Origin: Bdellovibrionales bacterium
GTDB lineage: Bacteria > Bdellovibrionota > Bdellovibrionia > Bdellovibrionales > UBA1609
DNA: 49,765 nucleotides
Direction: 5' to 3'
Assembly: GCA_007128005.1 (NCBI GenBank)
Contig: SKYF01000177.1
Location: 1 to 49,765, forward strand
Shown: positions 8,614-16,492 of the stretch, one piece after another
Position numbering within the stretch: the first letter of the stretch is position 1
How the letters are laid out: every line of letters starts with the position of its first letter
Made by a program: the position numbers and the translations under genes
The notes under the pieces: model-generated
What the model saw: only the letters and a program-made list of their open reading frames with translations
The model's database searches: none
Told to the model about the DNA's origin: nothing

Positions 8614-8970
8614 ATGGCGCAGTTTAAATTCGTCCTCTGGTTGGCTTATTGGTATCTCCAGACTGAGTCATTTGAATTTGAATGGGATGTGGGGAATTGC
8701 ACAAAAAGCCTTAAAAAACATGGGGTTAATTGTGACGATGTTGAATCCATCTTCTCTCTGAAAATGGCCGTTCCCATTGGTAGACAGGTTCGCCCTGAAG
8801 TCGAAGAAGAACGACTTTGTATAGTCGGGCCTACACGAATCGGAACATTTATTTCTGTGGTTTTTACTCTCAGGGATGGGCGAGTTCGCCCCATAAGCTC
8901 TAGGCCGGCGAGTCGAAAGGAGAAGATGCTTTATGAAAAAATACGCAAAACGCTTGAAGGAGTACGATAA
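8614..8970 (+). CDS. brnT: BrnT-family (DUF497) toxin
   Basis: A small RelE-like ribonuclease toxin of a type II toxin-antitoxin pair. The core FEFEWDVGNCTKSLKKHGV matches the BrnT pattern FEWDxxKxxxNxxKHGVxF, followed by DVESIF, and the C-terminal half has the RPISSRPASRKEK pattern typical of the family. The ORF track opens at a TTG at 8575 that lies in the promoter; ATG 8614 (118 residues) is more likely, although the transcript may then be nearly leaderless. A start farther in cannot be excluded, since 20 residues precede the conserved core. The antitoxin gene overlaps its end by 38 bases, in line with coupled expression. Confidence 0.8.
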   Translation: MAQFKFVLWLAYWYLQTESFEFEWDVGNCTKSLKKHGVNCDDVESIFSLKMAVPIGRQVRPEVEEERLCIVGPTRIGTFISVVFTLRDGRVRPISSRPASRKEKMLYEKIRKTLEGVR

Positions 8971-9169
8971 AATTGACTTCGACCCCAAAGAAATCATCGA
9001 GGGGATGAGTCGTCTAAAAGGTGCTCGTCGCAAACCAACCAGTGTAGCTCTTGAAGAAGAACTACTGAGTGAGCTCAAGGCCATAGCACAGAAACAGGGG
9101 GTGCCCTACCAAGTGCTGATGCGATTATTAATCGCTGATGGTGTAAAGAGGCTGAAAGAAGCCGTTTAA
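8933..9169 (+). CDS. brnA: Ribbon-helix-helix antitoxin (BrnA/CopG-like)
   Basis: A 78-residue protein with a charged N terminus and a C-terminal ribbon-helix-helix motif (KPTSVALEEELLSELKAIAQKQGVPYQVLMRLLIADGVKRLKEAV). It directly follows and overlaps the BrnT-like toxin, the usual toxin-first order of this family. It should bind and neutralise the toxin and, as a dimer, repress the operon at the palindrome at 8583-8607. The N-terminal segment would be the toxin-binding part. The family call rests on context and the RHH pattern. Confidence 0.8.
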   Translation: MKKYAKRLKEYDKIDFDPKEIIEGMSRLKGARRKPTSVALEEELLSELKAIAQKQGVPYQVLMRLLIADGVKRLKEAV

Positions 9170-9217
9170 GCCCATATAGCCCTTAGTCCGGTTTTTCTCA
9201 AATAGGGACAAAAATCC

Positions 9218-9305
9218 TCAAGCCTCAAACTGAGACACCGAAGAGAGGGATGACAGTAAAGAACCCACTGGGATGGGCCCAGTAGGCATCAAGGATCGAT
9301 GCCTA
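9218..9305 (+). promoter_or_regulatory. Flagellin-1 leader: weak sigma-28 candidate and two stem-loops
   Basis: TCAA-N15-ACCGAAGA (9218-9244) is a weak match to the FliA consensus TAAA-N15-GCCGATAA with the right spacing. Two hairpins follow: ACTGGG-N5-CCCAGT (9267-9283) and TAGGCATC-N7-GATGCCTA (9283-9305), a perfect 8-bp stem. They lie just before the GGAGGAGG ribosome site and could govern mRNA stability or translation. No U-tract follows, so they are not obvious terminators. Confidence 0.4.
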
Positions 9306-9332
9306 GTCAATTCTTCACGGAGGAGGAAAAAA

Positions 9333-10178
9333 ATGGGTTTACGGATCAATACCAACACAGCTTCGCTGAACGCTCAGAGAAATCTGATGAGCACGAAGTT
9401 GGGTTTAGACAGAAGCCTGGAGAGACTCTCCTCGGGCTTTCGCATCAATCGAGCCGGTGACGACGCTGCCGGACTCGCAATATCAGAAAATCTAAGAGCT
9501 CAAATCAGAGGTCTTAGACAGGCCTCTCGAAATGCCCAGGACGGTGTGTCTTTGGTGCAGGTGGCTGAGGGCTCACTCAATGAGATCAGCTCGATCCTGA
9601 TCCGGCTGCGTGAGTTGGCTGTTCAGGCGGCTTCAGACACCATTGGCCCGGTCGAACGCCAGTTCTTGAATGTGGAGTTTGACCAGCTTCTCTCGGAGAT
9701 CGATAGGATCGCCGACAGCACTGAGTTCAATGGCACCCAGCTACTCAGCGGAACCGGGTCCATTCTGGACTTTCAGGTCGGCACCCGAAACGATCCAAAC
9801 ATCGACCGTCTGTCGTTTGATGCCTCAAAGGCCGATGCCAATACGGCGGCCCTTGGGATGAACTTGACCAGTGTTGCCGACAAGGCCTCAGCACAAAACA
9901 CTCTGGCAGCCATTGACTCGGCGATTGTGAGTGTTTCGGCCATGAGGGCGGATTTTGGAGCGATTCAAAACCGACTCCAATCCACCATCAGCAACCTGGC
10001 CGTGTCGGTAGAGAATATGTCTGCAGCCAACAGCCGAATTCGCGATGTGGATGTGGCGGAGGAAACTGCAGAGTTGACGAAGAATAATATTTTGTTGCAG
10101 GCAGGGACGTCTGTGCTCGCACAAGCGAACCAAACAGCCCAAACTGCATTGACTCTTTTGAATCGCACCTTCAGCTAA
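9333..10178 (+). CDS. fliC: Flagellin (short, Bdellovibrio type), copy 1
   Basis: A 281-residue filament subunit made only of the conserved N-terminal (MGLRINTNTASLNAQRNL, GDDAAGLAISENLRAQIRGL) and C-terminal (SAANSRIRDVDVAEETAELTKNNILLQAG) D0/D1 regions joined by a short middle, with no variable D2/D3 domain. The ORF track adds 20 residues. The true start is ATG 9333, because GGAGGAGG stands just upstream and the protein then begins MGLRIN as in relatives. Bdellovibrio builds its sheathed polar flagellum from several such short paralogues. A second copy lies 361 bases downstream, and hairpins occupy both leaders. Confidence 0.95.
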   Translation: MGLRINTNTASLNAQRNLMSTKLGLDRSLERLSSGFRINRAGDDAAGLAISENLRAQIRGLRQASRNAQDGVSLVQVAEGSLNEISSILIRLRELAVQAASDTIGPVERQFLNVEFDQLLSEIDRIADSTEFNGTQLLSGTGSILDFQVGTRNDPNIDRLSFDASKADANTAALGMNLTSVADKASAQNTLAAIDSAIVSVSAMRADFGAIQNRLQSTISNLAVSVENMSAANSRIRDVDVAEETAELTKNNILLQAGTSVLAQANQTAQTALTLLNRTFS

Positions 10179-10542
10179 TCACTTGGGGGGGGGACTCCCC
10201 CAGTGATTCGATGACTGGTGTCTTGGTTCAAAACTTTTAGCTCACAAGAGATGCAATGGATTGCATCTCGACCCCAAGGCAAATTAGCTCAAAGGGTCAC
10301 TAAATATAAATACTTGTTTCCTGCGCCGCAGGGGCCGCCCCTTATTTAAGGGCGGCTCCCTCATTCCATCCGGCAAGCCCACAAAAATTATTTGAAAACT
10401 GGACTCATAAATACCATCTAAAAAGCCGATCTCATTATGGGGACATACACCCAATTAACAATAACCGCGGCACACGATGTGCCCGTAGCCAAGGGATTGG
10501 CGCTTATCAAGGAGGATGAGAAATGCAAGGAGGATAAAAATG
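10177..10542 (+). promoter_or_regulatory. Inter-flagellin region: hairpins, sigma-28 candidate and duplicated ribosome site
   Basis: This 361-base gap holds no gene. It has a strong stem over the flagellin-1 stop (AATCACT/AGTGATT plus G5/C5, 10177-10208). A perfect 9-bp stem GAGATGCAA-TGGA-TTGCATCTC (10248-10269) follows, then a GC-rich terminator-like stem GCCGCCC/GGGCGGC (10334-10356), and finally a GGCACA-CGA-TGTGCC stem (10469-10483). TAAA (10408) and GCCGAT (10425-10430) resemble a FliA promoter with 13 instead of 15 bases between. A ribosome-site plus ATG block is duplicated at 10508-10542. Confidence 0.55.
10334..10356 (+). terminator. GC-rich hairpin, possible flagellin-1 terminator
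   Basis: GCCGCCC pairs with GGGCGGC around a 9-base loop. The flanking GGG/CCC could extend the stem across a bulged T. The following bases are only moderately T-rich (TCATTCC), so termination efficiency is uncertain. Confidence 0.4.
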
Positions 10543-11373
10543 GGATTACGAATATCTACCAATGTGGCTTCTCTGAATGCTCAGAAGAACCTCAGTGGAA
10601 CCGGTCGAGACCTGGATCGTTCGCTGGCTCGACTCAGCTCAGGCTTTCGCATCAATCAAGCCGCTGACGATGCAGCTGGTTTGGCAATCAGCGAAAACCT
10701 GAGAGGGCAGATCCGAGGACTCAAGCAGGCCTCACGCAACGCCAATGACGGTGTGTCTTTGGTGCAGGTGGCCGAAGGAGGGCTCAACGAAATGTCTTCT
10801 ATGCTGATTCGATTGAGGGAGCTTGCCGTGCAGGCCGCTTCCGACACCATCGGTGACACTGAAAGACGGTTTATCGATGTCGAGTATCAGCAGCTGAAAT
10901 CTGAGATGCAGAGAATTGCAGAGGTCACTCGGTTCAATGGACGAGACCTGCTCAACGGCACAGGGGGAGTACTGGATGTTCAAGTGGGTGTGTACAATGA
11001 CCCCTTTAAGGACAGGCTGTCCTTCAATGCCTCTGCGGCCAATGCATCCCTGGATGCTCTGGGCCTTACGGCAGAGACAGTGGGCACAAAAGAGCAGGCT
11101 CAGGCCAGCTTGGATGTGGTGGACAGGGCGATGGTTTCAGTCAATGCGATGCGCGCCAACTTTGGAGCCTTGCAAAACAGACTGACCTCAACCATCAACA
11201 ACCTGGCCATTGCCCATGAGAACCTGTCAGCTGCCAACAGCCGCATTCGCGATGCCGACATTGCTGAGGAGACAGCTGAGCTCACTCGCAACAGCATCCT
11301 GATGCAGGCAGGAGTCAGTGTCCTGGGGCAAGCCAACCAGATGCAGCAAGTTGCTCTCCAGCTCTTGAGCTAA
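10540..11373 (+). CDS. fliC: Flagellin (short, Bdellovibrio type), copy 2
   Basis: A 277-residue paralogue of the preceding flagellin with the same D0/D1-only layout. The start is ATG 10540, preceded by AAGGAGGAT; the ORF-track extension MRNARRIK is leader sequence. The N terminus MGLRISTNVASLNAQKNL and the C-terminal SAANSRIRDADIAEETAELTRNSILMQAG are canonical. Compared with copy 1 it has ADDAAGLAISE instead of GDDAAGLAISE and lacks the final TFS. Having its own promoter candidate and a hairpin-rich leader suggests separately tuned expression, for instance placement in different parts of the filament. Confidence 0.95.
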   Translation: MGLRISTNVASLNAQKNLSGTGRDLDRSLARLSSGFRINQAADDAAGLAISENLRGQIRGLKQASRNANDGVSLVQVAEGGLNEMSSMLIRLRELAVQAASDTIGDTERRFIDVEYQQLKSEMQRIAEVTRFNGRDLLNGTGGVLDVQVGVYNDPFKDRLSFNASAANASLDALGLTAETVGTKEQAQASLDVVDRAMVSVNAMRANFGALQNRLTSTINNLAIAHENLSAANSRIRDADIAEETAELTRNSILMQAGVSVLGQANQMQQVALQLLS

Positions 11374-11417
11374 GAGAGACACTAAGACCTGAGAGCTATA
11401 CTTATTCTAAAAAATCC

Positions 11418-11449
11418 AAGAAGGCCTCCCTAGGATGGGAGGTCTTCTT
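11418..11449 (+). terminator. Hairpin terminator after flagellin 2
   Basis: AAGAAGGCCTCCC-TAGGAT-GGGAGGTCTTCTT forms a 13-bp stem with one G-T wobble, 45 bases after the flagellin stop. The T-rich 3' arm suits an intrinsic terminator, although a long U-tract is lacking. Confidence 0.6.
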
Positions 11450-11564
11450 ATAGGCCCCTGCGCCCAAAATGACTTCCTAGCTGCGCCTCTGGACTTTAGT
11501 CCCATCGACAGCTTCAAGGAGAGTCGGTAAGCTCAAACATATCGACAAAAATGAGGGGGCTAAA

Positions 11565-12401
11565 ATGATCCAAAAGCACAGTAGAATCCGAAGATTTCAA
11601 TTGAGAAACTTGGTCGTACTCGGCAGCATTTTCACCAGCTTGGGGCTGATGGCCCCCCACATAAGTCTCGCCAGTGTTCCCAGTGGACAGAGACTCTCCC
11701 TGGGTCAGGGCATCGCCAGTCCAGCCAACACGAACTTTGTCAATTACCGTGGAGGCTGGACAGCTCAAAACCCCGTAGGGGCCGTCGTTCAAGAGAACTG
11801 GCGGGTGACAGGACAGTTCAGTAGCAATGGCAACAATGTATTTGGTGGAGAATTGGGCTACGGAGATGGCAGCTTTGGCTTGGCCGGAGGCTATCGGCAG
11901 GCGGACTGTGACAACTGTGATGGACAAGCCGCTCTGGCGGCCGCCTTTACTCCTGCAGCTTCCGTTGGACTGGGCTTTCGCTTTATGGAAGACCTCTATG
12001 GAATAGGACTCCTCTTCAATACAGGACAGGGCTGGCGCTTTGGAATTACCGGAGAGCTGGACGATGGCGGACCCAGCTCCTCCGACCGGGTGGCAAGACT
12101 GGGGGCTGGACTTGGCTATATGGCTGGAGCTTGGAGCTTTGTCCTAGATGCCTCTCACCGGCTTGTTCACAGCAGTCAAAGCTCCGATGATCGCATCTTA
12201 CTGACTCCAGGGCTAAGCCTTCGCGCTGACTTCTTAGAGGTCTCTCTCAACTACAAAGTCGTGGTCAACGACAACAGCTCCAGCGGGTCAAGCACTGATG
12301 GCTTCTGGTTTGGACTTGGCTTGAGTGGGGCCAGCTACCATGTGGGACTGTACATGGACTATGAACAAGAACTCGCTGCCAACCTAAGTTTTTATTTTTA
12401 A
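11565..12401 (+). CDS. Predicted outer-membrane beta-barrel protein
   Basis: A 278-residue protein with a basic N terminus and a signal peptide ending near ISLAS (about residue 37). Alternating aromatic/hydrophobic strands follow (for example FGGELGYGDGSFGLAGGYRQ, WRFGITGELD, LSLRADFLEVSLNYKVVV). The last residue is Phe after LSFYF, the usual signal for BAM-assisted insertion. Around twelve strands seem possible by eye. A CDNC pair near residue 112 could form a disulphide. Start ATG 11565 has GAGGGGG five bases upstream. No family could be named. Its end overlaps the convergent ubiB gene by 18 bases. Confidence 0.75.
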   Translation: MIQKHSRIRRFQLRNLVVLGSIFTSLGLMAPHISLASVPSGQRLSLGQGIASPANTNFVNYRGGWTAQNPVGAVVQENWRVTGQFSSNGNNVFGGELGYGDGSFGLAGGYRQADCDNCDGQAALAAAFTPAASVGLGFRFMEDLYGIGLLFNTGQGWRFGITGELDDGGPSSSDRVARLGAGLGYMAGAWSFVLDASHRLVHSSQSSDDRILLTPGLSLRADFLEVSLNYKVVVNDNSSSGSSTDGFWFGLGLSGASYHVGLYMDYEQELAANLSFYF

Positions 12402-14051
12402 GTAGGTCCACAGACCTAAAGCTCCTGCTAAAAAATAGGCAATGAAGGCCGTCCAGGGCCAACCAAAAGGACCTGAGCCCTGGGCAAAGACAATCATCAG
12501 AGTTCCAGATAAAATAAGGCTGCTTATTACAAGGCCAGAGACCAAAAGACCTGCGGATTTTTCAAGAGCCGCGGGCAAGGACTCCACTCCCTCGACCTGA
12601 ATCGGAAGTCTGTAGTTGGGGCTGTTCCAACGATGAAGGATCATCCTCAACTGAGAGGGCAGTAAAGCCACCAGACTCTGCATATCTCTAAGTCCCTGGG
12701 ACACTCTTTGCGAGCTCATTTTGACCTGTCCAGCCAAGGAATTCTTAAACAGTCCGGCCGAATCGTCTAAAGTCTCTGCCAAAAAATCAAAATCTGCTGA
12801 GTGTGTTTTAAGTACACCTTCAAGAGTCACCAGGGAGCGGAAAAACAAAATCAATTCTCTAGGCACCTGAAGATGGTGCTTTGAAGCCAAGGCCACTGAT
12901 TCCATCAGCCAAAGTCCTAGGTTCAACCGAGGAGCCCCGGGCCCTACCCGAGAACCCAAGAGATGGCGCAAATCCTGAGAAAGCAGAAAAATGTCGGTTC
13001 GTGCAGAGTAAGGGGCCAAGGTGACATAACACTGGGCTAAGCGATCAAAGTTTTGATCCCTGACTGCCCAAAGCAGCTCCCCAATGGCTAGTTGAGTGGA
13101 GGGACTCAAGCTCCCGACCAAACCAAAATCCACCAGGGCCAGTCGATCATCTGGAAGCCAAAAAATATTCCCCCCGTGCAGATCCCCATGAAAATATCCA
13201 AATTCAAGGACCATCTTGAAGTAGGCCCTATACAGTTGACGCACAAACAGGTCTTTTTCAACAGAGGACTTGTCCCGAACCTGACACAGGGGCTGACCAT
13301 CAAGGTGCTCCATCACCAAAACTTGAGATCCACTCAATCTGGAATCCACCTGAGGAATGTAAACATCGGGAGAGCCTGCAAAAAACTCCCTGAATTGCTT
13401 TAAATGCCTGGCCTCCACGTCAAAATCCAGTTCCAAGAGCAGGGACTGGGCCAGCTCATCGACCACTGCGGGAAGCTGCAGATACCTTAACTGTGGATAT
13501 AGAATTTCCAATAGGCTGACCGCCTCAGCTAGAAGTCCCAAGTCCTCCTTGATCAGCTTTTCAAGGCCTGCTCGCTGAATCTTAACCACCACAACACTGC
13601 CGTCTAACAAAACCGCCCTATGCACCTGGGAAAGGCTGGCTGCACCCATGGGAATAGGATCCAACTGTGCAAAAGCCTCTGTCCAAGGCCTGCCCAAATG
13701 GTGGTTCAAAGTCTTTTCAATGAGTTTGAAGTCCTGGGCTGGAACTGAGTCCTGGAGCTTGGCAAGCTCTTGCCTCCACAGCAAAGGCAAAAGATCGGGA
13801 CGACCTGAGAGGAACTGGCCGAACTTAATAAAAACAGGTCCGAGCCTCTCTAAAACCTGCCGAAGACTCTGTGGGGAAAAGAGTGTCTCAGCGGGATTTT
13901 CGAGGCGAACTCTTGCGACGAGCCTTTCGAGCCCCTCCTGAGCGAGAAGAGTGAGAATGCTTTGTAGACGCAGAGCGCTTTTTAGACGGCTTCTCTTGCT
14001 TCTTTTGCTTTTCTTGCTTCTCTTGCTGCTTTCGCCTGCTGGATTGAACAA
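12384..14051 (-). CDS. ubiB: UbiB/ABC1-family atypical kinase-like membrane protein
   Basis: A 555-residue member of the ABC1/ADCK/UbiB atypical kinase family. The family signature FIKFGQFLSGRPDLLP comes first, then a nucleotide-binding Lys in VVVVKIQRAG (about residue 157), HGDLHGGN (about 288-295) and VDFG (about 307-310). Two C-terminal membrane helices end the protein. Relatives support quinone biosynthesis or lipid homeostasis, and menaquinone genes are present elsewhere in the window. The ORF track opens at TTG 14075; I favour TTG 14051 because GGGGGAGAGG lies right before it. Either way the first 55 or so codons overlap the end of rnr in another frame. Confidence 0.88.
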   Translation of the reverse strand: MFNPAGESSKRSKKSKRSKRSRLKSALRLQSILTLLAQEGLERLVARVRLENPAETLFSPQSLRQVLERLGPVFIKFGQFLSGRPDLLPLLWRQELAKLQDSVPAQDFKLIEKTLNHHLGRPWTEAFAQLDPIPMGAASLSQVHRAVLLDGSVVVVKIQRAGLEKLIKEDLGLLAEAVSLLEILYPQLRYLQLPAVVDELAQSLLLELDFDVEARHLKQFREFFAGSPDVYIPQVDSRLSGSQVLVMEHLDGQPLCQVRDKSSVEKDLFVRQLYRAYFKMVLEFGYFHGDLHGGNIFWLPDDRLALVDFGLVGSLSPSTQLAIGELLWAVRDQNFDRLAQCYVTLAPYSARTDIFLLSQDLRHLLGSRVGPGAPRLNLGLWLMESVALASKHHLQVPRELILFFRSLVTLEGVLKTHSADFDFLAETLDDSAGLFKNSLAGQVKMSSQRVSQGLRDMQSLVALLPSQLRMILHRWNSPNYRLPIQVEGVESLPAALEKSAGLLVSGLVISSLILSGTLMIVFAQGSGPFGWPWTAFIAYFLAGALGLWTYLKIKT

Positions 14052-15990
14052 GGCCCTCTCCCCCGGCAAGTACAAAATCCACTCGCCCCTGATCGCTGTC
14101 GGTCGCAGCCACCTGAACCTTCAGCAAATCCCCTATGGAGTAGGTCATACCAGACTTTTTGGCAACTAGGCGCAAGTTTTCTTCATCAAACTCAAAGCGC
14201 TCGCCCCCCAAGTCTTCTAGGCGCACCAGCCCATCCACCTCAAATTGACGTAAAAGTACAAATAGGCCAAATTTGGTCACCGAAGACACCATGGCCTCAA
14301 ATTCCTGACCAAGGAACTGGCTCATAAAGCGAGCCTTCTTGATCGCTTGAATCTGACGCTCCGCTTTGACTGAGCGCTGCTCACAGGCACTCAGGTGAGA
14401 GCCTGCCCCCTCCAACTCCTCTAAACCCATGGTCTCATAGCCGGGCAACCTTAACACCACTGATTTCAAAAGCCGATGGACGATCAAGTCGGGGTAGCGA
14501 CGAATGGGCGAAGTAAAATGAGTGTAATCGGAAAAACCCAAGCCAAAGTGGCCCACATTGTGGGGGCTGTATTTGGCCTGAGACATTGAGCGCAGGGTTA
14601 GAATATGGAGAACGTGCTGCTGAGGCTTCCCATCAAAGGCCTGCAGAGCCTTGGTGAGTTTGTTCTGTAACTTCCCAGAACCTGCCACCTTCACCTTAGA
14701 GCCAAAGGCCTCTAAAAAACCCTCGAGCAGTTCAATGGAGTCTCGATCTGGGGGCTCGTGGATCCGATATATCCCCGGCACCTCTCGACGGGTGAACTCT
14801 AAGGCCACGGCCACATTGGCCATCAACATCATCTCCTCGATCATGCGATGGGAAAAAAGTCTCTCCGAGCGGATAATGTCCACCGCATTCCCCGTCTCAT
14901 CCAACTCCACCTCAGTCTCGGGGATTTCCAAATCAATGGAGCCCTCGCGAAAGCGCTTCGCCATTAAAATCTTGGCCAGATCTGCGGCCCGTAAAATAAC
15001 ATCTTCAACGGCCTTCAGATGATCCGGCCCCTCTCCATCAATCACCTCCTGGGCCTCACCGTAGATCACCCGAGCCTGGCTGTTGATCACAGCCTCGAAG
15101 ACTTCAGACTTTAGCATCAGGCCCTGAAAATCAAATTCCATCTCACAGGCTAAGGCCAGCCTATCCACATGGGGATTGAGGGAGCACAGGTGATTGGAGA
15201 GCTTTTCTGGAAGCATGGGAGAGACGAAATTGGGAAAGTAGGTGCTTGTGCCGCGAAGATAGGCCTCTTCATCCAGAGCTGTTCCAGCCTTCACATAGTG
15301 ACTGACATCGGCAATGGCCACGATCAACCGAAATCCTTTGCCGTGTTTTTCCACATAGATGGCGTCATCAAAGTCTTTGGCCGTTCTCCCATCAATAGTG
15401 ATCAGCTTAAGTCCCCGTAGGTCTCGACGCCCCTCGATCTCTTGAGCCGTCACTTCATTGGGCAATCGATCCACATCATACATCACCTGAGTTGAAAATC
15501 GGTGCGGAATGTTGTGGGAGTGGAGCACTCTTAGCGCGTCATTCATAGGGTCCAGGGCATCGCCAATCACCGCCACCAGCTTGCCTCGAAAGCCCTGGTC
15601 GGAATCAGGAAAGGAGACGATCTCCACACTCACCCATTCTCCGTTTTTGGGCTGATGGACGGCGTGGGGAATGACCTTTAAATCCTCTCCCCAGGCTCCG
15701 CTGGTGTCCCTTAAAATCCCTCTGCCTGGAGACATCTCGTAGTACTGCCCCGTCACCCGGGCGACATTTCTCTTTACTACCTCTGCAATTTCACCGCGAA
15801 AGCGATTTCCCCTAGGTTCCGGATAAACCGAGACCATCACCCGATCGTTGGTCATTATGCCCTTCATAGAGTGCTTGGGGATGTAGACATCAGACATATC
15901 CGGGCTGTCCGGGATAAAAAAACCAAACCCATCGGGGTGTCTTTTAATCACTCCCGGAACCGGTTTTCCTCTAGATCTTGTATTCTTCAT
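13888..15990 (-). CDS. rnr: Ribonuclease R (RNB-family 3'-5' exoribonuclease)
   Basis: A 700-residue processive exoribonuclease that degrades structured RNA. An N-terminal cold-shock-like segment (GVIKRHPDGFGFFIPD) is followed by the RNB catalytic core with TIDGRTAKDFDDAIYVE at about 198-214, holding the metal-binding aspartates, then HFGLGFSDYTHFTSPIRRYPDLIVHRLL and a C-terminal S1 domain (FGLFVLLRQFEVDGLV). The last 50 or so residues are a very basic Lys/Gln/Ser/Arg tail, which overlaps the beginning of ubiB in another frame. The ATG at 15990 lacks a strong ribosome site. It lies in a minus-strand series behind the MBL and STAS genes. Confidence 0.95.
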   Translation of the reverse strand: MKNTRSRGKPVPGVIKRHPDGFGFFIPDSPDMSDVYIPKHSMKGIMTNDRVMVSVYPEPRGNRFRGEIAEVVKRNVARVTGQYYEMSPGRGILRDTSGAWGEDLKVIPHAVHQPKNGEWVSVEIVSFPDSDQGFRGKLVAVIGDALDPMNDALRVLHSHNIPHRFSTQVMYDVDRLPNEVTAQEIEGRRDLRGLKLITIDGRTAKDFDDAIYVEKHGKGFRLIVAIADVSHYVKAGTALDEEAYLRGTSTYFPNFVSPMLPEKLSNHLCSLNPHVDRLALACEMEFDFQGLMLKSEVFEAVINSQARVIYGEAQEVIDGEGPDHLKAVEDVILRAADLAKILMAKRFREGSIDLEIPETEVELDETGNAVDIIRSERLFSHRMIEEMMLMANVAVALEFTRREVPGIYRIHEPPDRDSIELLEGFLEAFGSKVKVAGSGKLQNKLTKALQAFDGKPQQHVLHILTLRSMSQAKYSPHNVGHFGLGFSDYTHFTSPIRRYPDLIVHRLLKSVVLRLPGYETMGLEELEGAGSHLSACEQRSVKAERQIQAIKKARFMSQFLGQEFEAMVSSVTKFGLFVLLRQFEVDGLVRLEDLGGERFEFDEENLRLVAKKSGMTYSIGDLLKVQVAATDSDQGRVDFVLAGGEGLVQSSRRKQQEKQEKQKKQEKPSKKRSASTKHSHSSRSGGARKARRKSSPRKSR
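13987..14035 (-). repeat. Purine-rich imperfect AAGCAAGAR repeat in the rnr/ubiB overlap
   Basis: On the minus strand the sequence runs as successive AGCAAGAG, AGCAAGAA and AGCAAAAG units over about 45 bases. It is read as a Lys/Gln/Glu tail in rnr and as Ser/Lys/Arg repeats in ubiB. Confidence 0.7.
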
Positions 15991-16024
15991 ATGGGAGGCA
16001 GCCTAGCATGACAAGAAAGGGGCT

Positions 16025-16492
16025 TCAATTGCGATGCTTGAGAAAGGCAAAATAGCTGCTTACTTCACTTTCAAGAGGAACCTGCCCCCCGCAGCCGGGG
16101 CAGGAGATCTCCTGAGGTAAGTCCAGAGACTCACGATGAACCACTGACCCCTCGAGATAGTCTTGGCCCCTCTGGGCCAAGTAATCCACCCCAGAACTGC
16201 AATGGGGGCATTTTAAAGAGAGCTCCACTGAGGCCACCCTTGCCTTCAATTGACTGATGGCCTTCAGACTGTTGAGCTGATCCAAAATCCCTTGAGAGCA
16301 GCGATGCAAGACGAGTTGCTCTACCCCAAGCTCAGCCAACCACACTTGAAAGAGTCTGAGCCCCCCAGCACTGATGGACTTCACTTGAGAAAAGTCCAAT
16401 TGAAGCTCCTTGGACAGACCTGACTTCAGCTTTAGACTCTTAAAGGTCCCCGATTCATCAATATGTCCCTGAATAGCCACGGTCTCAGACAT
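16025..16492 (-). CDS. STAS-like domain protein with zinc-ribbon segment
   Basis: A 155-residue protein. The first 95 residues resemble a STAS/anti-sigma-antagonist-like fold (VAIQGHIDESGTFKSL, LQLDFSQVKSISAGGLRLFQVWL). Two CxxC knuckles follow, CPHC and CPGC, spaced to bind one zinc ion. The start is ATG 16492 (MSETVAIQGH), which overlaps the stop of the upstream MBL gene by eight bases; the longer ORF-track version would extend into that gene. The coupling suggests joint function with the MBL hydrolase. No phosphorylatable serine is obvious in the STAS core, so a structural or sensing role is as likely as partner switching. The family call is by pattern only. Confidence 0.6.
   Translation of the reverse strand: MSETVAIQGHIDESGTFKSLKLKSGLSKELQLDFSQVKSISAGGLRLFQVWLAELGVEQLVLHRCSQGILDQLNSLKAISQLKARVASVELSLKCPHCSSGVDYLAQRGQDYLEGSVVHRESLDLPQEISCPGCGGQVPLESEVSSYFAFLKHRN

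Noticed and set aside
10177-10208. Strong hairpin over the flagellin-1 stop as an intrinsic terminator
   Set aside because: The stem is convincing but no U-tract follows; kept only as a structural element of the intergenic region.
10437-10667. 76-residue ORF across the flagellin-2 leader
   Set aside because: It runs through leader hairpins and the flagellin start in another frame, and has no ribosome site of its own.
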